Positions 26,906-35,307 are shown, counted from the stretch's first letter. The stretch is 64,000 nt of DNA from Emticicia fluvialis (GCF_024793945.1 NZ_JANUSD010000020.1:23325-87324); one strand, 5' to 3'. Translations and numbers: made by a program. Notes: generated from the sequence alone by a model not told the origin.

Positions 26906-26909
26906 ATGC

Positions 26910-27986
26910 TTAATCTTCCATGCTGGCTTCTTTCAGCACTATATTTTTCTTTTTCAACGAATTAGCCTCCAGTTCACTTAATTCAGCCCTGTTTTTGGCC
27001 ACATCAACAGCCGTATAGATGGCATGAATCATAGACGACTCATCTGCCTCATTTTTTCCGGCAATATCATAGGCTGTTCCGTGGTCTGGCGATGTGCGCA
27101 CTTTTGGTAGCGCAGCTGTAAAGTTTACACCGTTTTCAAATGCCAGCATCTTAAATGGCATCAGCCCCTGGTCGTGGTACATGGCCAGAACAGCATCATA
27201 CTGTTTCCAGGCGGCAGTTCCGAAAAAGCCATCAGCCGGAAACGGCCCAAAAACCAACGTGCCTTTTTTCTTTAGTTCTGTTAAAGCCGGTTGTATAATT
27301 TCTTTCTCTTCATTACCCAGCAAACCGTTTTCACCCGCATGCGGATTCAGCCCCAAAACCGCAATGCGTGGTCTCTGGACACCGAAATCTCTCTTCAATG
27401 AAGTATGTATCTGCTCTATTTTCTTAATTATCAGTTCTTTGTTTATTTTTTGTTTTACCTGCTCAATAGGTACATGTCCGGTGGCTACGCCTATCTTAAG
27501 GGTATCACTCACCATAAACATCAAGACGTCTTCTACTTCAAATTCACTGGCCAGGTATTCAGTATGGCCAGGAAACTTAAACTCATCGCTCTGTATATTA
27601 TGCTTATTAATAGGCGCTGTTACCAAAGCATCTAACTTGCCTGCTTTCAGGTCGGCCACGGCTCTTTTCAAAGACTCAAACGCCAGTTTACCTGCTTCCG
27701 GCGTTACTTTACCGGGTTGTAGTTCCAGGTTCTGGTCGTTCATGCAATTAATTACATTTACCTGCTTATGGTTAATCTGGTCAATTTTCTGAATCGTAAA
27801 AAACTGCCAATCTTTTAGTTCAAGCATTTGCCGGTACTTGTTTATGATTTTCCCTGAGCCATAAATAACAGGTGTACATATTCTGTTTAAACGATTTCCT
27901 CCAACTGCCTTCAGTATCACTTCCGGTCCGATGCCGTTCATGTCGCCGATACTAATGCCAATTACGGGTTTATGTTGTTCGCTCAC
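26910..27986 (-). CDS. pdxA: 4-hydroxythreonine-4-phosphate dehydrogenase
   Basis: A 358-residue enzyme of the DXP-dependent pyridoxal-phosphate pathway, oxidising 4-phosphohydroxy-threonine. Landmarks: GISIGDMNGIGPEVILKA at the N-terminus, LVTAPINKHNI and FPGHTEYLA (metal His), HAGENGLLGNEEKEII, and AMYHDQGLMPFKML with the third metal His. Full length. It is divergent from a D-2-hydroxyacid dehydrogenase gene with a 170-base shared control region. Confidence 0.95.
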   Translation of the reverse strand: MSEQHKPVIGISIGDMNGIGPEVILKAVGGNRLNRICTPVIYGSGKIINKYRQMLELKDWQFFTIQKIDQINHKQVNVINCMNDQNLELQPGKVTPEAGKLAFESLKRAVADLKAGKLDALVTAPINKHNIQSDEFKFPGHTEYLASEFEVEDVLMFMVSDTLKIGVATGHVPIEQVKQKINKELIIKKIEQIHTSLKRDFGVQRPRIAVLGLNPHAGENGLLGNEEKEIIQPALTELKKKGTLVFGPFPADGFFGTAAWKQYDAVLAMYHDQGLMPFKMLAFENGVNFTAALPKVRTSPDHGTAYDIAGKNEADESSMIHAIYTAVDVAKNRAELSELEANSLKKKNIVLKEASMED

Positions 27987-28087
27987 TTTTCTATTGATTT
28001 AATTATTTCAATTCTTTCTTAAATGATATGTTATCGGGCAGGCGGTGGGTTTTCCGACAAATATGTATTGATTCTTGCCGATATTTG

Positions 28088-28118
28088 TTTGACAATATGG
28101 TTGGCAAACGTAATTTTG
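28088..28118 (+). promoter_or_regulatory. Promoter of the D-2-hydroxyacid dehydrogenase gene
   Basis: TTTG (28088-28091), 19 bases, TAATTTTG (28111-28118): a perfect match to the Bacteroidota consensus TTTG-N19-TAnnTTTG. It supports the GTG start at 28157, 38 bases downstream. Confidence 0.7.
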
Positions 28119-28156
28119 CCGCAATTTACTGACAAACATACGATAAAAAAAATACT

Positions 28157-29113
28157 GTGAATACAATTAAGCCTGGTAAGAAAGGTTCTGTTTTGATTGT
28201 GGATGAAATGCACCCGAGTATCATGCCTATGCTTGACGGTATTGGCCTGGTACCAGATTACCAGCCCAAAATAAAACGGCAGGAGATAATTGCGTGTTTG
28301 GGTAATTATGTGGGCATGATAATCAGAAGTAAAACCTTTGTTGATGATGAACTACTGCAAAATGCAAATTCGCTGAAATTTATTGCCAGGGCAGGGGCGG
28401 GGCTTGATTTAATTGATGAAGAGCTGGCAAGCCAAAAAGGCATTGTAGTATTTGCCGCTAATGAAGGCAACAGGGTTGCTGTTGCCGAACATGTACTGGG
28501 TATGCTACTGGTTTTAATGAATAATCTGCTCATAGCAGACAGGCAGGTAAGAGAAGGCAGATGGCTGAGAGAGGAAAACAGAGGTTACGAGCTTTACGGA
28601 AAAACCGTAGGTATTATAGGCTATGGCAACAATGGCTCTGAAACCGCCAGAAGGTTTGCCGCTTTTGGATGCAAGGTACTGGTTTATGATAAATACAAAA
28701 CGGGTTTTTCTGATGAATACATAAAGGAGGCCGCAATGGAGGATATTTTTGAAGAGGCTGATATCCTTAGTTTGCACATACCATTAACTCGTGAAACGCA
28801 CAAAATGGTAGATAATACCTTTTTAAGCAGTTTTGCCAAAAGTATCTATTTTGTAAATGCCGCCAGAGGAGAAATAGTAATGCTTGATGCCATTCTGGCG
28901 GGCCTTAAATCGGGTAAAATAACAGGGGCCTGCCTCGACGTGCTTGAGAACGAAAAACTTCACCAGTTGTCAGAAGATTCGAAAGGAACTTTTGAACAGT
29001 TAATTATGTCAGATAAAGTGATTTTTACACCCCATATAGCTGGTTGGACGCACGAATCGTACGTACGGATAAATGAGGTACTGATACAAAAAATAAAAGA
29101 ATTGATTAAATAA
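28157..29113 (+). CDS. D-2-hydroxyacid dehydrogenase (SerA-like)
   Basis: A 318-residue NAD-dependent dehydrogenase starting with GTG. The nucleotide-binding motif is VGIIGYGNNGSETARRFAAFGCKVLVYD (GxGxxG); catalytic candidates are Arg in NAARGEIV, Glu in CLDVLENE and His in TPHIAGWTHES. FIARAGAGLDLIDEE is the typical substrate-domain block. No ACT domain is present, so feedback control by serine as in long SerA is unlikely. 3-phosphoglycerate is the default substrate. Because it diverges from pdxA, a PdxB-like role on erythronate-4-phosphate is also possible. Confidence 0.85.
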   Translation: MNTIKPGKKGSVLIVDEMHPSIMPMLDGIGLVPDYQPKIKRQEIIACLGNYVGMIIRSKTFVDDELLQNANSLKFIARAGAGLDLIDEELASQKGIVVFAANEGNRVAVAEHVLGMLLVLMNNLLIADRQVREGRWLREENRGYELYGKTVGIIGYGNNGSETARRFAAFGCKVLVYDKYKTGFSDEYIKEAAMEDIFEEADILSLHIPLTRETHKMVDNTFLSSFAKSIYFVNAARGEIVMLDAILAGLKSGKITGACLDVLENEKLHQLSEDSKGTFEQLIMSDKVIFTPHIAGWTHESYVRINEVLIQKIKELIK

Positions 29114-29131
29114 ACATCTATTTTGATGCGC

Positions 29132-29548
29132 TTACTGAAACAATTGCAAATATTGATTTTCTTTTGTGCGCATCAGTTTTTCTTCTTCATCTGTTTTATC
29201 CATATAGCCGCAAAGATGTAAAACCCCGTGTGCCAGTACGCGTTTCAGTTCATGTTCAAAACTAGCCTGAAATGCGGTGGCATTGTCTTTTACACGGTCT
29301 ATACTAATAAATATGTCTCCGTCAATGCGTTCTTCTTCTTCCGAATTGTCAAAAGTGATAATATCCGTCAGAAAGTCATGATCAAGGTATTCAATATTAA
29401 TTTTCAGCAGGTAGTCGTCTGAGCAGAAAATGTAATTGATATCTCCGGCCTTAAAGCCTTCCTCTTCAATAATACGCTTCAGCCAGTTTTTAATCTTAAG
29501 CTTTTGCTGCAACCTGAAATCAATATCTTCAACATGAAAATTAATCAT
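29132..29548 (-). CDS. ybeY: Endoribonuclease YbeY (rRNA maturation factor)
   Basis: A 138-residue zinc-dependent RNase used in 16S rRNA 3' processing and ribosome quality control. The metal motif is HGVLHLCGYMD with His107 and His111; the third ligand of the usual H-x3-H-x5-H is Asp117 here, a variant I recall as normal in Bacteroidota. NIEYLDHDFLTDIITFD is the other conserved block. Convergent with the dehydrogenase gene and 26 bases downstream of meaB, probably co-transcribed with it. Confidence 0.92.
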   Translation of the reverse strand: MINFHVEDIDFRLQQKLKIKNWLKRIIEEEGFKAGDINYIFCSDDYLLKINIEYLDHDFLTDIITFDNSEEEERIDGDIFISIDRVKDNATAFQASFEHELKRVLAHGVLHLCGYMDKTDEEEKLMRTKENQYLQLFQ

Positions 29549-29574
29549 ACAACACCTTTCTTTATTTTTTCTAA

Positions 29575-30558
29575 TTATTTTCTGATACTGTTTAGCAACT
29601 CTCTGGCACCCTGAATAGCCAGCATTTTGCCCGATAAAATGTTTGTTTCAACCTCGTTCATTTTACTTTTTATAACCGGATTACCGAAAAACTCTTCTTC
29701 CAGTGTCTGTTTTATATACGTATGCAGCCATTCAAGGTTTTGTTTTTGTCGGTTTTGCTGCCAGAAACCGTTCTGCTGCATTTGGTTTACATAGGCAATT
29801 ATCGTGTTCCAGATTTCTTCAATACCTGTATTATTTAAGGCAGAACAAGTAAGAACAGGAGTTTGCCACCCATTGCCTGCGGCGGGGTACAAATGCAGTG
29901 CCTGCAGGTATTCAAGCCTGGCATTTTTAGAAGCCTGCATATTATCTCCGTCGGCTTTTGTAATGGCAATGGCATCTGCCATTTCAATAATGCCACGTTT
30001 TATACCTTGTAGTTCATCGCCTGCTCCGGCAAGCATCAATAGCAAAAAGAAGTCAACCATTCCTTTTACCACTGTTTCCGATTGTCCGACGCCAACGGTT
30101 TCAACTAATATTACCTCAAACTGAGCCGCTTCGCATAATAGAATTGTCTCGCGGGTTTTATTGGCTACCCCCCCAAGGCTGTTGCCTGCCGGCGAGGGGC
30201 GTATATACGCAAGCGGGTCATGCGCCAGCTCTTCCATGCGGGTTTTGTCGCCCATTATACTGCCTTTGGTAATCTGGCTGGTGGGGTCTATGGCCAGTAC
30301 GGCAATTTTTTTGTTCAGGGCGGTAATGGTTTTACCAAAAACCTCAATAAAAGTGCTTTTACCCACACCGGGTACACCGGTTACCCCCAGCCGGATAGAT
30401 TTACCCGTATAGGGCAACAGTTGTTCCAGCAGTTGTTGTGCCAGAGCCTTGTCTTGTGGTAACTGACTTTCAATAAGCGTAATAGCACGGCTAAGTATCA
30501 TCCTGTTGCCGGATAATACACCCTCTATATATGCTTGTATTGAAAGCCTTTTTTGCAT
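29575..30558 (-). CDS. meaB: MeaB/ArgK-type G3E GTPase (methylmalonyl-CoA mutase chaperone)
   Basis: A 327-residue GTPase that protects and reloads adenosylcobalamin-dependent methylmalonyl-CoA mutase. Walker A GVPGVGKST at 61-69, DPTSQITKGSIMGDKTRM as switch region, ILVETVGVGQSE as Walker B, and ITKADGDN for base recognition. The C-terminal helical dimerisation arm is present. The mutase genes are not in the window. A promoter with TTTG and TATCTTTG lies just upstream. Confidence 0.93.
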   Translation of the reverse strand: MQKRLSIQAYIEGVLSGNRMILSRAITLIESQLPQDKALAQQLLEQLLPYTGKSIRLGVTGVPGVGKSTFIEVFGKTITALNKKIAVLAIDPTSQITKGSIMGDKTRMEELAHDPLAYIRPSPAGNSLGGVANKTRETILLCEAAQFEVILVETVGVGQSETVVKGMVDFFLLLMLAGAGDELQGIKRGIIEMADAIAITKADGDNMQASKNARLEYLQALHLYPAAGNGWQTPVLTCSALNNTGIEEIWNTIIAYVNQMQQNGFWQQNRQKQNLEWLHTYIKQTLEEEFFGNPVIKSKMNEVETNILSGKMLAIQGARELLNSIRK

Positions 30559-30575
30559 TGTATATAATTGTGTGC

Positions 30576-30608
30576 CAAAGATAAGCGCGTTTTGTTTCGT
30601 AATTCAAA
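30576..30608 (-). promoter_or_regulatory. Promoter of meaB-ybeY
   Basis: On the minus strand TTTG (30608-30605), 21 bases, TATCTTTG (30583-30576), 18 bases before the ATG at 30558. Both boxes fit the Bacteroidota consensus; the spacer is at the long end. Confidence 0.55.
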
Positions 30609-30720
30609 AACAGTAAAGGCTTATTTTGTTGGCTTATCAGCTTTTTTTTAACCGGGAATTTTTCAAGTTTCCGACAAATCTACTAACTTGCGGTCGAAAT
30701 TATAAAACACTTCACGAAAA

Positions 30721-31098
30721 ATGAATTTTCCTTCAGATTTACGTTACACCCAGGAACACGAATGGATTAAGCTAGAAAGTGGCAATGTTGCTGTGGTTGG
30801 TATTACTTATTTTGCACAAAGCGAATTAGGTGATATAGTTTTTGTTGAGATAGAAACCCAGGGACAGGAACTGGCAGCTAACGCCATCTTCGGCACTGTT
30901 GAGGCCGTTAAAACCGTTTCTGACTTATTTTTGCCGGTGTCCGGAAAAATAATTGAGGTAAATTCAGCACTGGCCAACAATCCGGAATTGTTAAACTCTG
31001 ACCCTTACGGTGAAGGATGGCTGATTAAAGTGGAGGTAGCTAATGTTGCTGAGATAGACTCTTTGTTAGATGCTGAGGCTTACCAAAAAATTATCTAA
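30721..31098 (+). CDS. gcvH: Glycine cleavage system H protein
   Basis: A 125-residue lipoyl carrier shuttling the aminomethyl group between P, T and L proteins. The lipoylation site is Lys64 in GTVEAVKTVSDL; LGDIVFVEI and the C-terminal DPYGEGWLIKVEV block are family hallmarks. Length is standard. Monocistronic, ending in a terminator at 31142-31166; other gcv genes are elsewhere. Confidence 0.97.
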   Translation: MNFPSDLRYTQEHEWIKLESGNVAVVGITYFAQSELGDIVFVEIETQGQELAANAIFGTVEAVKTVSDLFLPVSGKIIEVNSALANNPELLNSDPYGEGWLIKVEVANVAEIDSLLDAEAYQKII

Positions 31099-31141
31099 GC
31101 ATAAGATTATGACATTCGAATCGAAGATATTTTAAACAGAG

Positions 31142-31166
31142 ATGCCCTGCTAAGGGCATTTTTTTT
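31142..31166 (+). terminator. Terminator after gcvH
   Basis: A 7-bp stem ATGCCCT / AGGGCAT (31142-31148 with 31153-31159), tetraloop GCTA and eight T. The T-tract ends 16 bases before the ATG of the dihydroorotase-like gene, so the TTG at 31165 cannot be its start. Confidence 0.88.
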
Positions 31167-31182
31167 GAATTTTTATAGGAAA

Positions 31183-32463
31183 ATGAAAACTTTGCTAAAA
31201 TCTGTAAAGATTATAGACGCCAAATCTGACTACAACAGCCAGATAAAAGATATACTGATAGAGGACGGTAAAATCAGCAGGATTGCTGACCTTATAGACG
31301 AAAAAGCAGATAAACTGATTGAAGGAGAAAACCTGCATGTATCTACTGGCTGGATAGACCTGCGTGTATCGCCGAAAGACCCCGGGTACGAATCGAAAGA
31401 AGATTTAAGTTCTTTATGCCGGGCTGCAGCAGCAGGTGGTTTTACTACTGTTGTTACCTTACCTAATACAAAGCCTGTTGTTCAAACCAAAGAATCTATT
31501 GCTTATTATAAAGGTTTTTCTAAAACCCAGGTGGTAGACATACTACCTGCCGCAGCCGTAACAAAAAATTGTGAGGGAAAAGACTTTACAGAAATGCTTG
31601 ACCTTCATCATGCCGGTGCCGTGGCTTTTACAGATGGAGACCACCCGCTTTGGAATGCCGACATCCTGCTTAAAACGCTTCAGTATTTATATCCTATAGA
31701 TGGTTTATTGATGAATAGACCGGAAGAGACCACGCTGGCTATGTTTGGCCAGATGCATGAAGGCATAGAAAGTACTTTGTTGGGTATGAAAGGTATTCCG
31801 TCAACGGCAGAGGAGTTGATTATTATGCGCGACTTGAAATTACTTGAATATGCTTACAGCCAGATAAGTGAGAAAAAAGAAAACCCTGCATTGCATTTTT
31901 CAACTATTTCAACCGCCAGGGCAGTAGAATTAATAAGAGAGGCCAAAGCCAAAGGCTTGCCTGTCAGCTGCGATATTGCCGCACATCAACTTGTATTTAC
32001 AGATGCTGATTTGAAAGAGTTTGATACGAATCTGAAAGTAAATCCGCCTTTCAGAACCGTTACTGATATAGAAGCACTAGTAGCCGGCCTGGCCGATGGC
32101 ACAATTGATGCGATCGTGTCTGACCACAACCCGCAGGATGAAGAGTCTAAAAACCTGGAATTTGATATGGCAGATTTCGGAATTATAGGGCTTGAAACCA
32201 CTTTTGCGGTAGCCAATACCTACGGGCAGTTATCGATTGAGAAACTGATAAGCAAGCTTACCACTAATCCGGCAGGTTTATTGCGTTTAACATCTAACAC
32301 CATAACAGAAGAGTCTCCTGCCAATTTAACTGTGTTTAACCCTGATTTAGAATGGATTTTCACTGAAAAAGATATCCGCTCAAAATCTAAAAATACACCA
32401 TTTGTGGGGCATACTTTTAAAGGCAAGGTAGTTGCGGTAGTGAATAAGAACCTGGTAGCCTGA
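31183..32463 (+). CDS. Dihydroorotase-like protein lacking the HxH metal motif
   Basis: A 426-residue amidohydrolase-fold protein of the PyrC/multifunctional-type dihydroorotase family; ATG 31183 is chosen because the frame upstream runs through the gcvH terminator. The family's DxHxHxREPG motif reads DLRVSPKDPG here (31357-31386), so both zinc His are replaced (Arg and Ser). DIAAHQLVF and IVSDHNPQDEE, with its His and Asp, are kept. I recall that Cytophagales commonly have such proteins annotated as dihydroorotase; by analogy with PyrC' of Pseudomonas it may be a structural partner of aspartate carbamoyltransferase, or an enzyme with changed chemistry. First gene of a five-gene run. Confidence 0.85.
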   Translation: MKTLLKSVKIIDAKSDYNSQIKDILIEDGKISRIADLIDEKADKLIEGENLHVSTGWIDLRVSPKDPGYESKEDLSSLCRAAAAGGFTTVVTLPNTKPVVQTKESIAYYKGFSKTQVVDILPAAAVTKNCEGKDFTEMLDLHHAGAVAFTDGDHPLWNADILLKTLQYLYPIDGLLMNRPEETTLAMFGQMHEGIESTLLGMKGIPSTAEELIIMRDLKLLEYAYSQISEKKENPALHFSTISTARAVELIREAKAKGLPVSCDIAAHQLVFTDADLKEFDTNLKVNPPFRTVTDIEALVAGLADGTIDAIVSDHNPQDEESKNLEFDMADFGIIGLETTFAVANTYGQLSIEKLISKLTTNPAGLLRLTSNTITEESPANLTVFNPDLEWIFTEKDIRSKSKNTPFVGHTFKGKVVAVVNKNLVA

Positions 32464-32486
32464 GCGCTGCTTTTGAAAAAGATATT

Positions 32487-33017
32487 ATGCTAAAGAACAG
32501 AATTATCAGACACTCGCTGCTTTATGGAAGCATGGCAGCTGCCATTTGTATATTGGTGGCGCTTATTCAGTTTTATGGTATTCATAAAAGTCCGTTCGGG
32601 CGTTACAAACTACCGGCCTTTGGTATAAACGTTCTTTTTATTCTGATTGCCATCTGGACCTACCGGGCCACTAACCGAGGCGTTTTAACTTTTACCGAAG
32701 GCTTTTCGGTGGGTTTTCTTACCAATTTGTTTGCTGCTTTTATTACTGCCACATCGTATTTCATTTTTTTGCAATTGGCAGGTAATGAAGCCATTATGCT
32801 TTGGGTAAATGAAAACATACAGGCCATTGAAAAAATCAGAGACAGCCATATCAAGAACTTCGGCTTGCAGGAATACACCCAACTGTTGGAACAGGCTAAA
32901 CAGGTACCGTCTGCAGGGTATGTTTTTCTGGACGAAATAGGCAAAAAACAGATTTGTATTATTGCCGTAACAATTATTTCTTTGATTTTCAGACGACATA
33001 CCTTCAATATTTCGTAA
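32487..33017 (+). CDS. DUF4199 membrane protein (copy 1)
   Basis: A 176-residue inner-membrane protein with four predicted membrane segments (about 8-30, 44-60, 70-95, 152-170) and a soluble stretch between TM3 and TM4 (about 105-150). The GVLTFTEGFSVGFLTNLFAAFITATSYF block is the DUF4199 core (a conserved gly-x-gly turn in TM3). Function unknown. It is 23 bases after the dihydroorotase-like gene and 49 bases before a second DUF4199 gene. Confidence 0.8.
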   Translation: MLKNRIIRHSLLYGSMAAAICILVALIQFYGIHKSPFGRYKLPAFGINVLFILIAIWTYRATNRGVLTFTEGFSVGFLTNLFAAFITATSYFIFLQLAGNEAIMLWVNENIQAIEKIRDSHIKNFGLQEYTQLLEQAKQVPSAGYVFLDEIGKKQICIIAVTIISLIFRRHTFNIS

Positions 33018-33066
33018 ATTTTAATAATTTTAGTTTATATTAGAATTTAAAATATAATCAACAATT

Positions 33067-33582
33067 ATGGAACAACCCTCAACTGCGCGTGTAGCTCTTA
33101 AGTGGGGCATTATTATTGCCGTAATTACAGGTATTTATTCAGTGGTAAGCTATACAACCGGTTTGTTCAAAAGCGGTTTTTCTAGCGCTGTGAATTATCT
33201 TTTTCTTTTATTCGGTATTATTCTTGCCATCCGGGAGTTCAGAGCCTTGAACGAGAATTTTATTAGTTTTGGTGAGTCGCTTGGCGTTGGTACGCTGGTT
33301 AGTGCCGTTACCGGGGTAATTTCTTCTGTTTTTGCCTACGTTTACATTTTTTTTATTGATACAACCCTCATGGGCCAAATGCAAGACCTGCAACGTGATA
33401 ATTGGGAGGCCCAGGGCTTAACAGAAGAACAGATTAATCAGGCTATTGAAATATCTGCTCCTTTTACAACACCAGGTTTTATGTTTCTTATCGGGCTTTT
33501 AGTTTATATGCTAATTGGTTTTGTGTGTTCTTTAATCATATCAGCTATAATGAAGAGAGATAAACCGGAAATGAATTTTTAA
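33067..33582 (+). CDS. DUF4199 membrane protein (copy 2)
   Basis: A 171-residue paralogue of the preceding gene product, with the same layout: TM1 (12-32), TM2 (37-55), TM3 (69-96, FISFGESLGVGTLVSAVTGV), a soluble loop of about 40 residues rich in Gln and Glu, and TM4 (143-165). The two copies are tandem but clearly diverged. Function unknown; it ends three bases before gldF, suggesting co-translation. Confidence 0.82.
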   Translation: MEQPSTARVALKWGIIIAVITGIYSVVSYTTGLFKSGFSSAVNYLFLLFGIILAIREFRALNENFISFGESLGVGTLVSAVTGVISSVFAYVYIFFIDTTLMGQMQDLQRDNWEAQGLTEEQINQAIEISAPFTTPGFMFLIGLLVYMLIGFVCSLIISAIMKRDKPEMNF

Positions 33583-33585
33583 TAC

Positions 33586-34308
33586 ATGCTAAATATATTC
33601 AGAAAAGAGCTCAGTAGTTTTCTTAATTCGCTGGTGGCCTACATAGTTATCGGGGTTTTTCTGGTTCTGGCTGGCTTGTTTACCTGGGTTTTTGAGGGCA
33701 ATGTGCTAGACTACGGCTTTGCCGACATGACAAGCTTTTTTCAGTTGGCGCCCTACATTTTTATTTTTCTGATTCCGGCCATTACCATGCGTCTTTTTTC
33801 GGAAGAATTTAAATCAGGTACCATTGAGCTTTTATTTACCAAACCACTAACCGACTGGCAAATTATTATCGGTAAGTTTCTGGCCTCGTTTTTTTTAATA
33901 GTAATAGCGCTTTTACCTACATTGCTTTATTATTATTCGTTGTCGGTTCTGGGTAACCCCAAGGCCAATATTGATACTTCTTCGGTAATCGGCTCATATA
34001 TAGGCCTGTTTTATCTGGGTGCTGTATTTGCATCTATCGGGCTGTTTACGTCTTCGCTTACCGATAACCAGGTGGTTGCCTTCATTTTGGGTTCGGTTGG
34101 TTGTTTTATTCTTTATGATGGTGTTCATCAACTGGCCCAGCTATTCAATGGGGTTACGCAATATTCAATAGATTACCTTGGCCTCAGCTTTCATTATGAA
34201 TCAATCAGCCGTGGCCTGGTAGACTCCCGCACGCTAGTCTATTTTACAAGCATTATTGTTTTAATGCTCTACTTTACAAAAATTCAGGTTTCAGGTAAAA
34301 AAAGCTGA
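33586..34308 (+). CDS. gldF: Gliding-motility ABC transporter permease subunit GldF
   Basis: A 240-residue ABC-2-type permease with six membrane segments. MLNIFRKELSSFLNSLVAYIVIGVFLVLAGLFTW at the start and ITMRLFSEEFKSGTIELLFTKPLTDWQIIIGKFLAS are highly characteristic of GldF. In flavobacteria GldF works with ATPase GldA and the auxiliary protein GldG. Here gldG does not follow; a PhzF-type gene does. It is preceded by two DUF4199 genes in the same run. Either gldG is elsewhere or this permease works without it. Confidence 0.88.
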   Translation: MLNIFRKELSSFLNSLVAYIVIGVFLVLAGLFTWVFEGNVLDYGFADMTSFFQLAPYIFIFLIPAITMRLFSEEFKSGTIELLFTKPLTDWQIIIGKFLASFFLIVIALLPTLLYYYSLSVLGNPKANIDTSSVIGSYIGLFYLGAVFASIGLFTSSLTDNQVVAFILGSVGCFILYDGVHQLAQLFNGVTQYSIDYLGLSFHYESISRGLVDSRTLVYFTSIIVLMLYFTKIQVSGKKS

Positions 34309-34327
34309 AATTAATTAAAATCTACGT

Positions 34328-35116
34328 ATGCAATTACCTATATATCAGGTTGATGCCTTTACTGATAAATTATTTGGTGGGAATCCTGCGGCAGTAGTGC
34401 CTCTGAATGAATGGTTGCCAGAAGAGCTTATGCAAAACATTGCACTTGAAAACAATCTTTCAGAAACTGCTTTTTTTGTACCAACAGATAACGGTTATCA
34501 TATCCGTTGGTTTACGCCTGTTGCAGAGGTTGCCCTGTGTGGCCATGCAACCCTGGCTACTGCCTGCGTTTTGTTTAAAAGGCTTAACTATAATGCAGAT
34601 GCTATCTTGTTTGAGTCAAAAAGCGGAGTGTTAAAAGTAACAAATACAGGCGATTTATTGGAACTTGATTTTCCTGTACAGCCAATTACCCCTGCTTCTG
34701 CACCCGATTTACTTGTAGATGGCATTGGTAAATTACCTTTGGAAATTTACCGCGCAGCAGACGACTACGTACTGGTATATGCCGCACAAAATGATATTGA
34801 AAACCTGCAACCTGATTTCGGTATACTGAAAAAGGTAAAAGCCAGAGGCATCATTGTTACGGCGCCGGCGGCCTCTGATGAACTAGATTTTGTTTGCAGA
34901 TTCTTTGGCCCCGCCGTAGGTGTTAACGAAGACCCCGTAACAGGTTCTGCTTTTACAAAACTGGTGCCTTATTGGGCAAAAAGAACCGGTAAATTTGCAT
35001 TGAGGGCCGAGCAGGTTTCAGCAAGGAGGGGTAAAGTTCTTTGTAAAATACATGAAAACAGGGTATTAATTGCAGGCTCAGCCAGAATTTATCTGGAAGG
35101 CACTATAACCGTTTAA
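34328..35116 (+). CDS. PhzF-family isomerase-like protein
   Basis: A 262-residue member of the PhzF/YddE diaminopimelate-epimerase-fold family. Landmarks: YQVDAFTDKLFGGNPAAVV at the N-terminus, the catalytic Glu in NNLSETAFFVP (about residue 45), RWFTPVAEVALCGHATLA and the second-half counterpart FFGPAVGVNEDPVTGSAF. YddE-like proteins of this size have unknown metabolic substrates; phenazine synthesis itself is not suggested, because no other phz genes are present. It follows gldF by 19 bases. Confidence 0.88.
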   Translation: MQLPIYQVDAFTDKLFGGNPAAVVPLNEWLPEELMQNIALENNLSETAFFVPTDNGYHIRWFTPVAEVALCGHATLATACVLFKRLNYNADAILFESKSGVLKVTNTGDLLELDFPVQPITPASAPDLLVDGIGKLPLEIYRAADDYVLVYAAQNDIENLQPDFGILKKVKARGIIVTAPAASDELDFVCRFFGPAVGVNEDPVTGSAFTKLVPYWAKRTGKFALRAEQVSARRGKVLCKIHENRVLIAGSARIYLEGTITV

Positions 35117-35145
35117 TCTCATTTTCAAACATTTATGTCAAAAGA

Positions 35146-35178
35146 CTTGACACCCCCTATCTTGATTTAGTACATTTG
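35146..35178 (+). promoter_or_regulatory. Promoter of queA
   Basis: CTTG (-33, 35146-35149), 21 bases, TACATTTG (35171-35178), matching the TAnnTTTG box. Transcription would start near 35185, giving an untranslated leader of roughly 125 bases before queA. Confidence 0.6.
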
Positions 35179-35221
35179 CGACCTAAAAAACTGAAGGCCA
35201 GGGAATATTCCTTTACCTTTT

Positions 35222-35262
35222 TTTCTTCATGCAGGTAAAATTTATCCCCAAACATGAAGAAA
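35222..35262 (+). repeat. 10-bp inverted repeat in the queA leader
   Basis: TTTCTTCATG (35222-35231) and CATGAAGAAA (35253-35262) are perfect complements with a 21-base loop. The downstream arm contains the ATG of a 17-codon upstream ORF, so folding of the leader would mask that start. No T-tract follows, so it is not a terminator. Confidence 0.6.
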
Positions 35263-35307
35263 TTCAACAAAAATTTTCCGTTCTCTACGGAATCGGGGAT
35301 TCTATAA
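35254..35307 (+). CDS. Possible 17-codon leader ORF upstream of queA
   Basis: ATG at 35254, TAA at 35305-35307, encoding MKKFNKNFPFSTESGIL. It ends one base before the queA ATG at 35309, so terminating ribosomes would be delivered to the queA start. Its own ATG is inside an inverted-repeat arm. It could be a leader peptide or a chance ORF; nothing in the peptide suggests a ligand-sensing codon run. Confidence 0.3.
   Translation: MKKFNKNFPFSTESGIL

Noticed and set aside
25793..26910. Possible small integrated element around the tyrosine recombinase
   Set aside because: No direct repeats, tRNA target, excisionase or cargo genes; the flanking genes (symporter, pdxA) are ordinary chromosomal genes.
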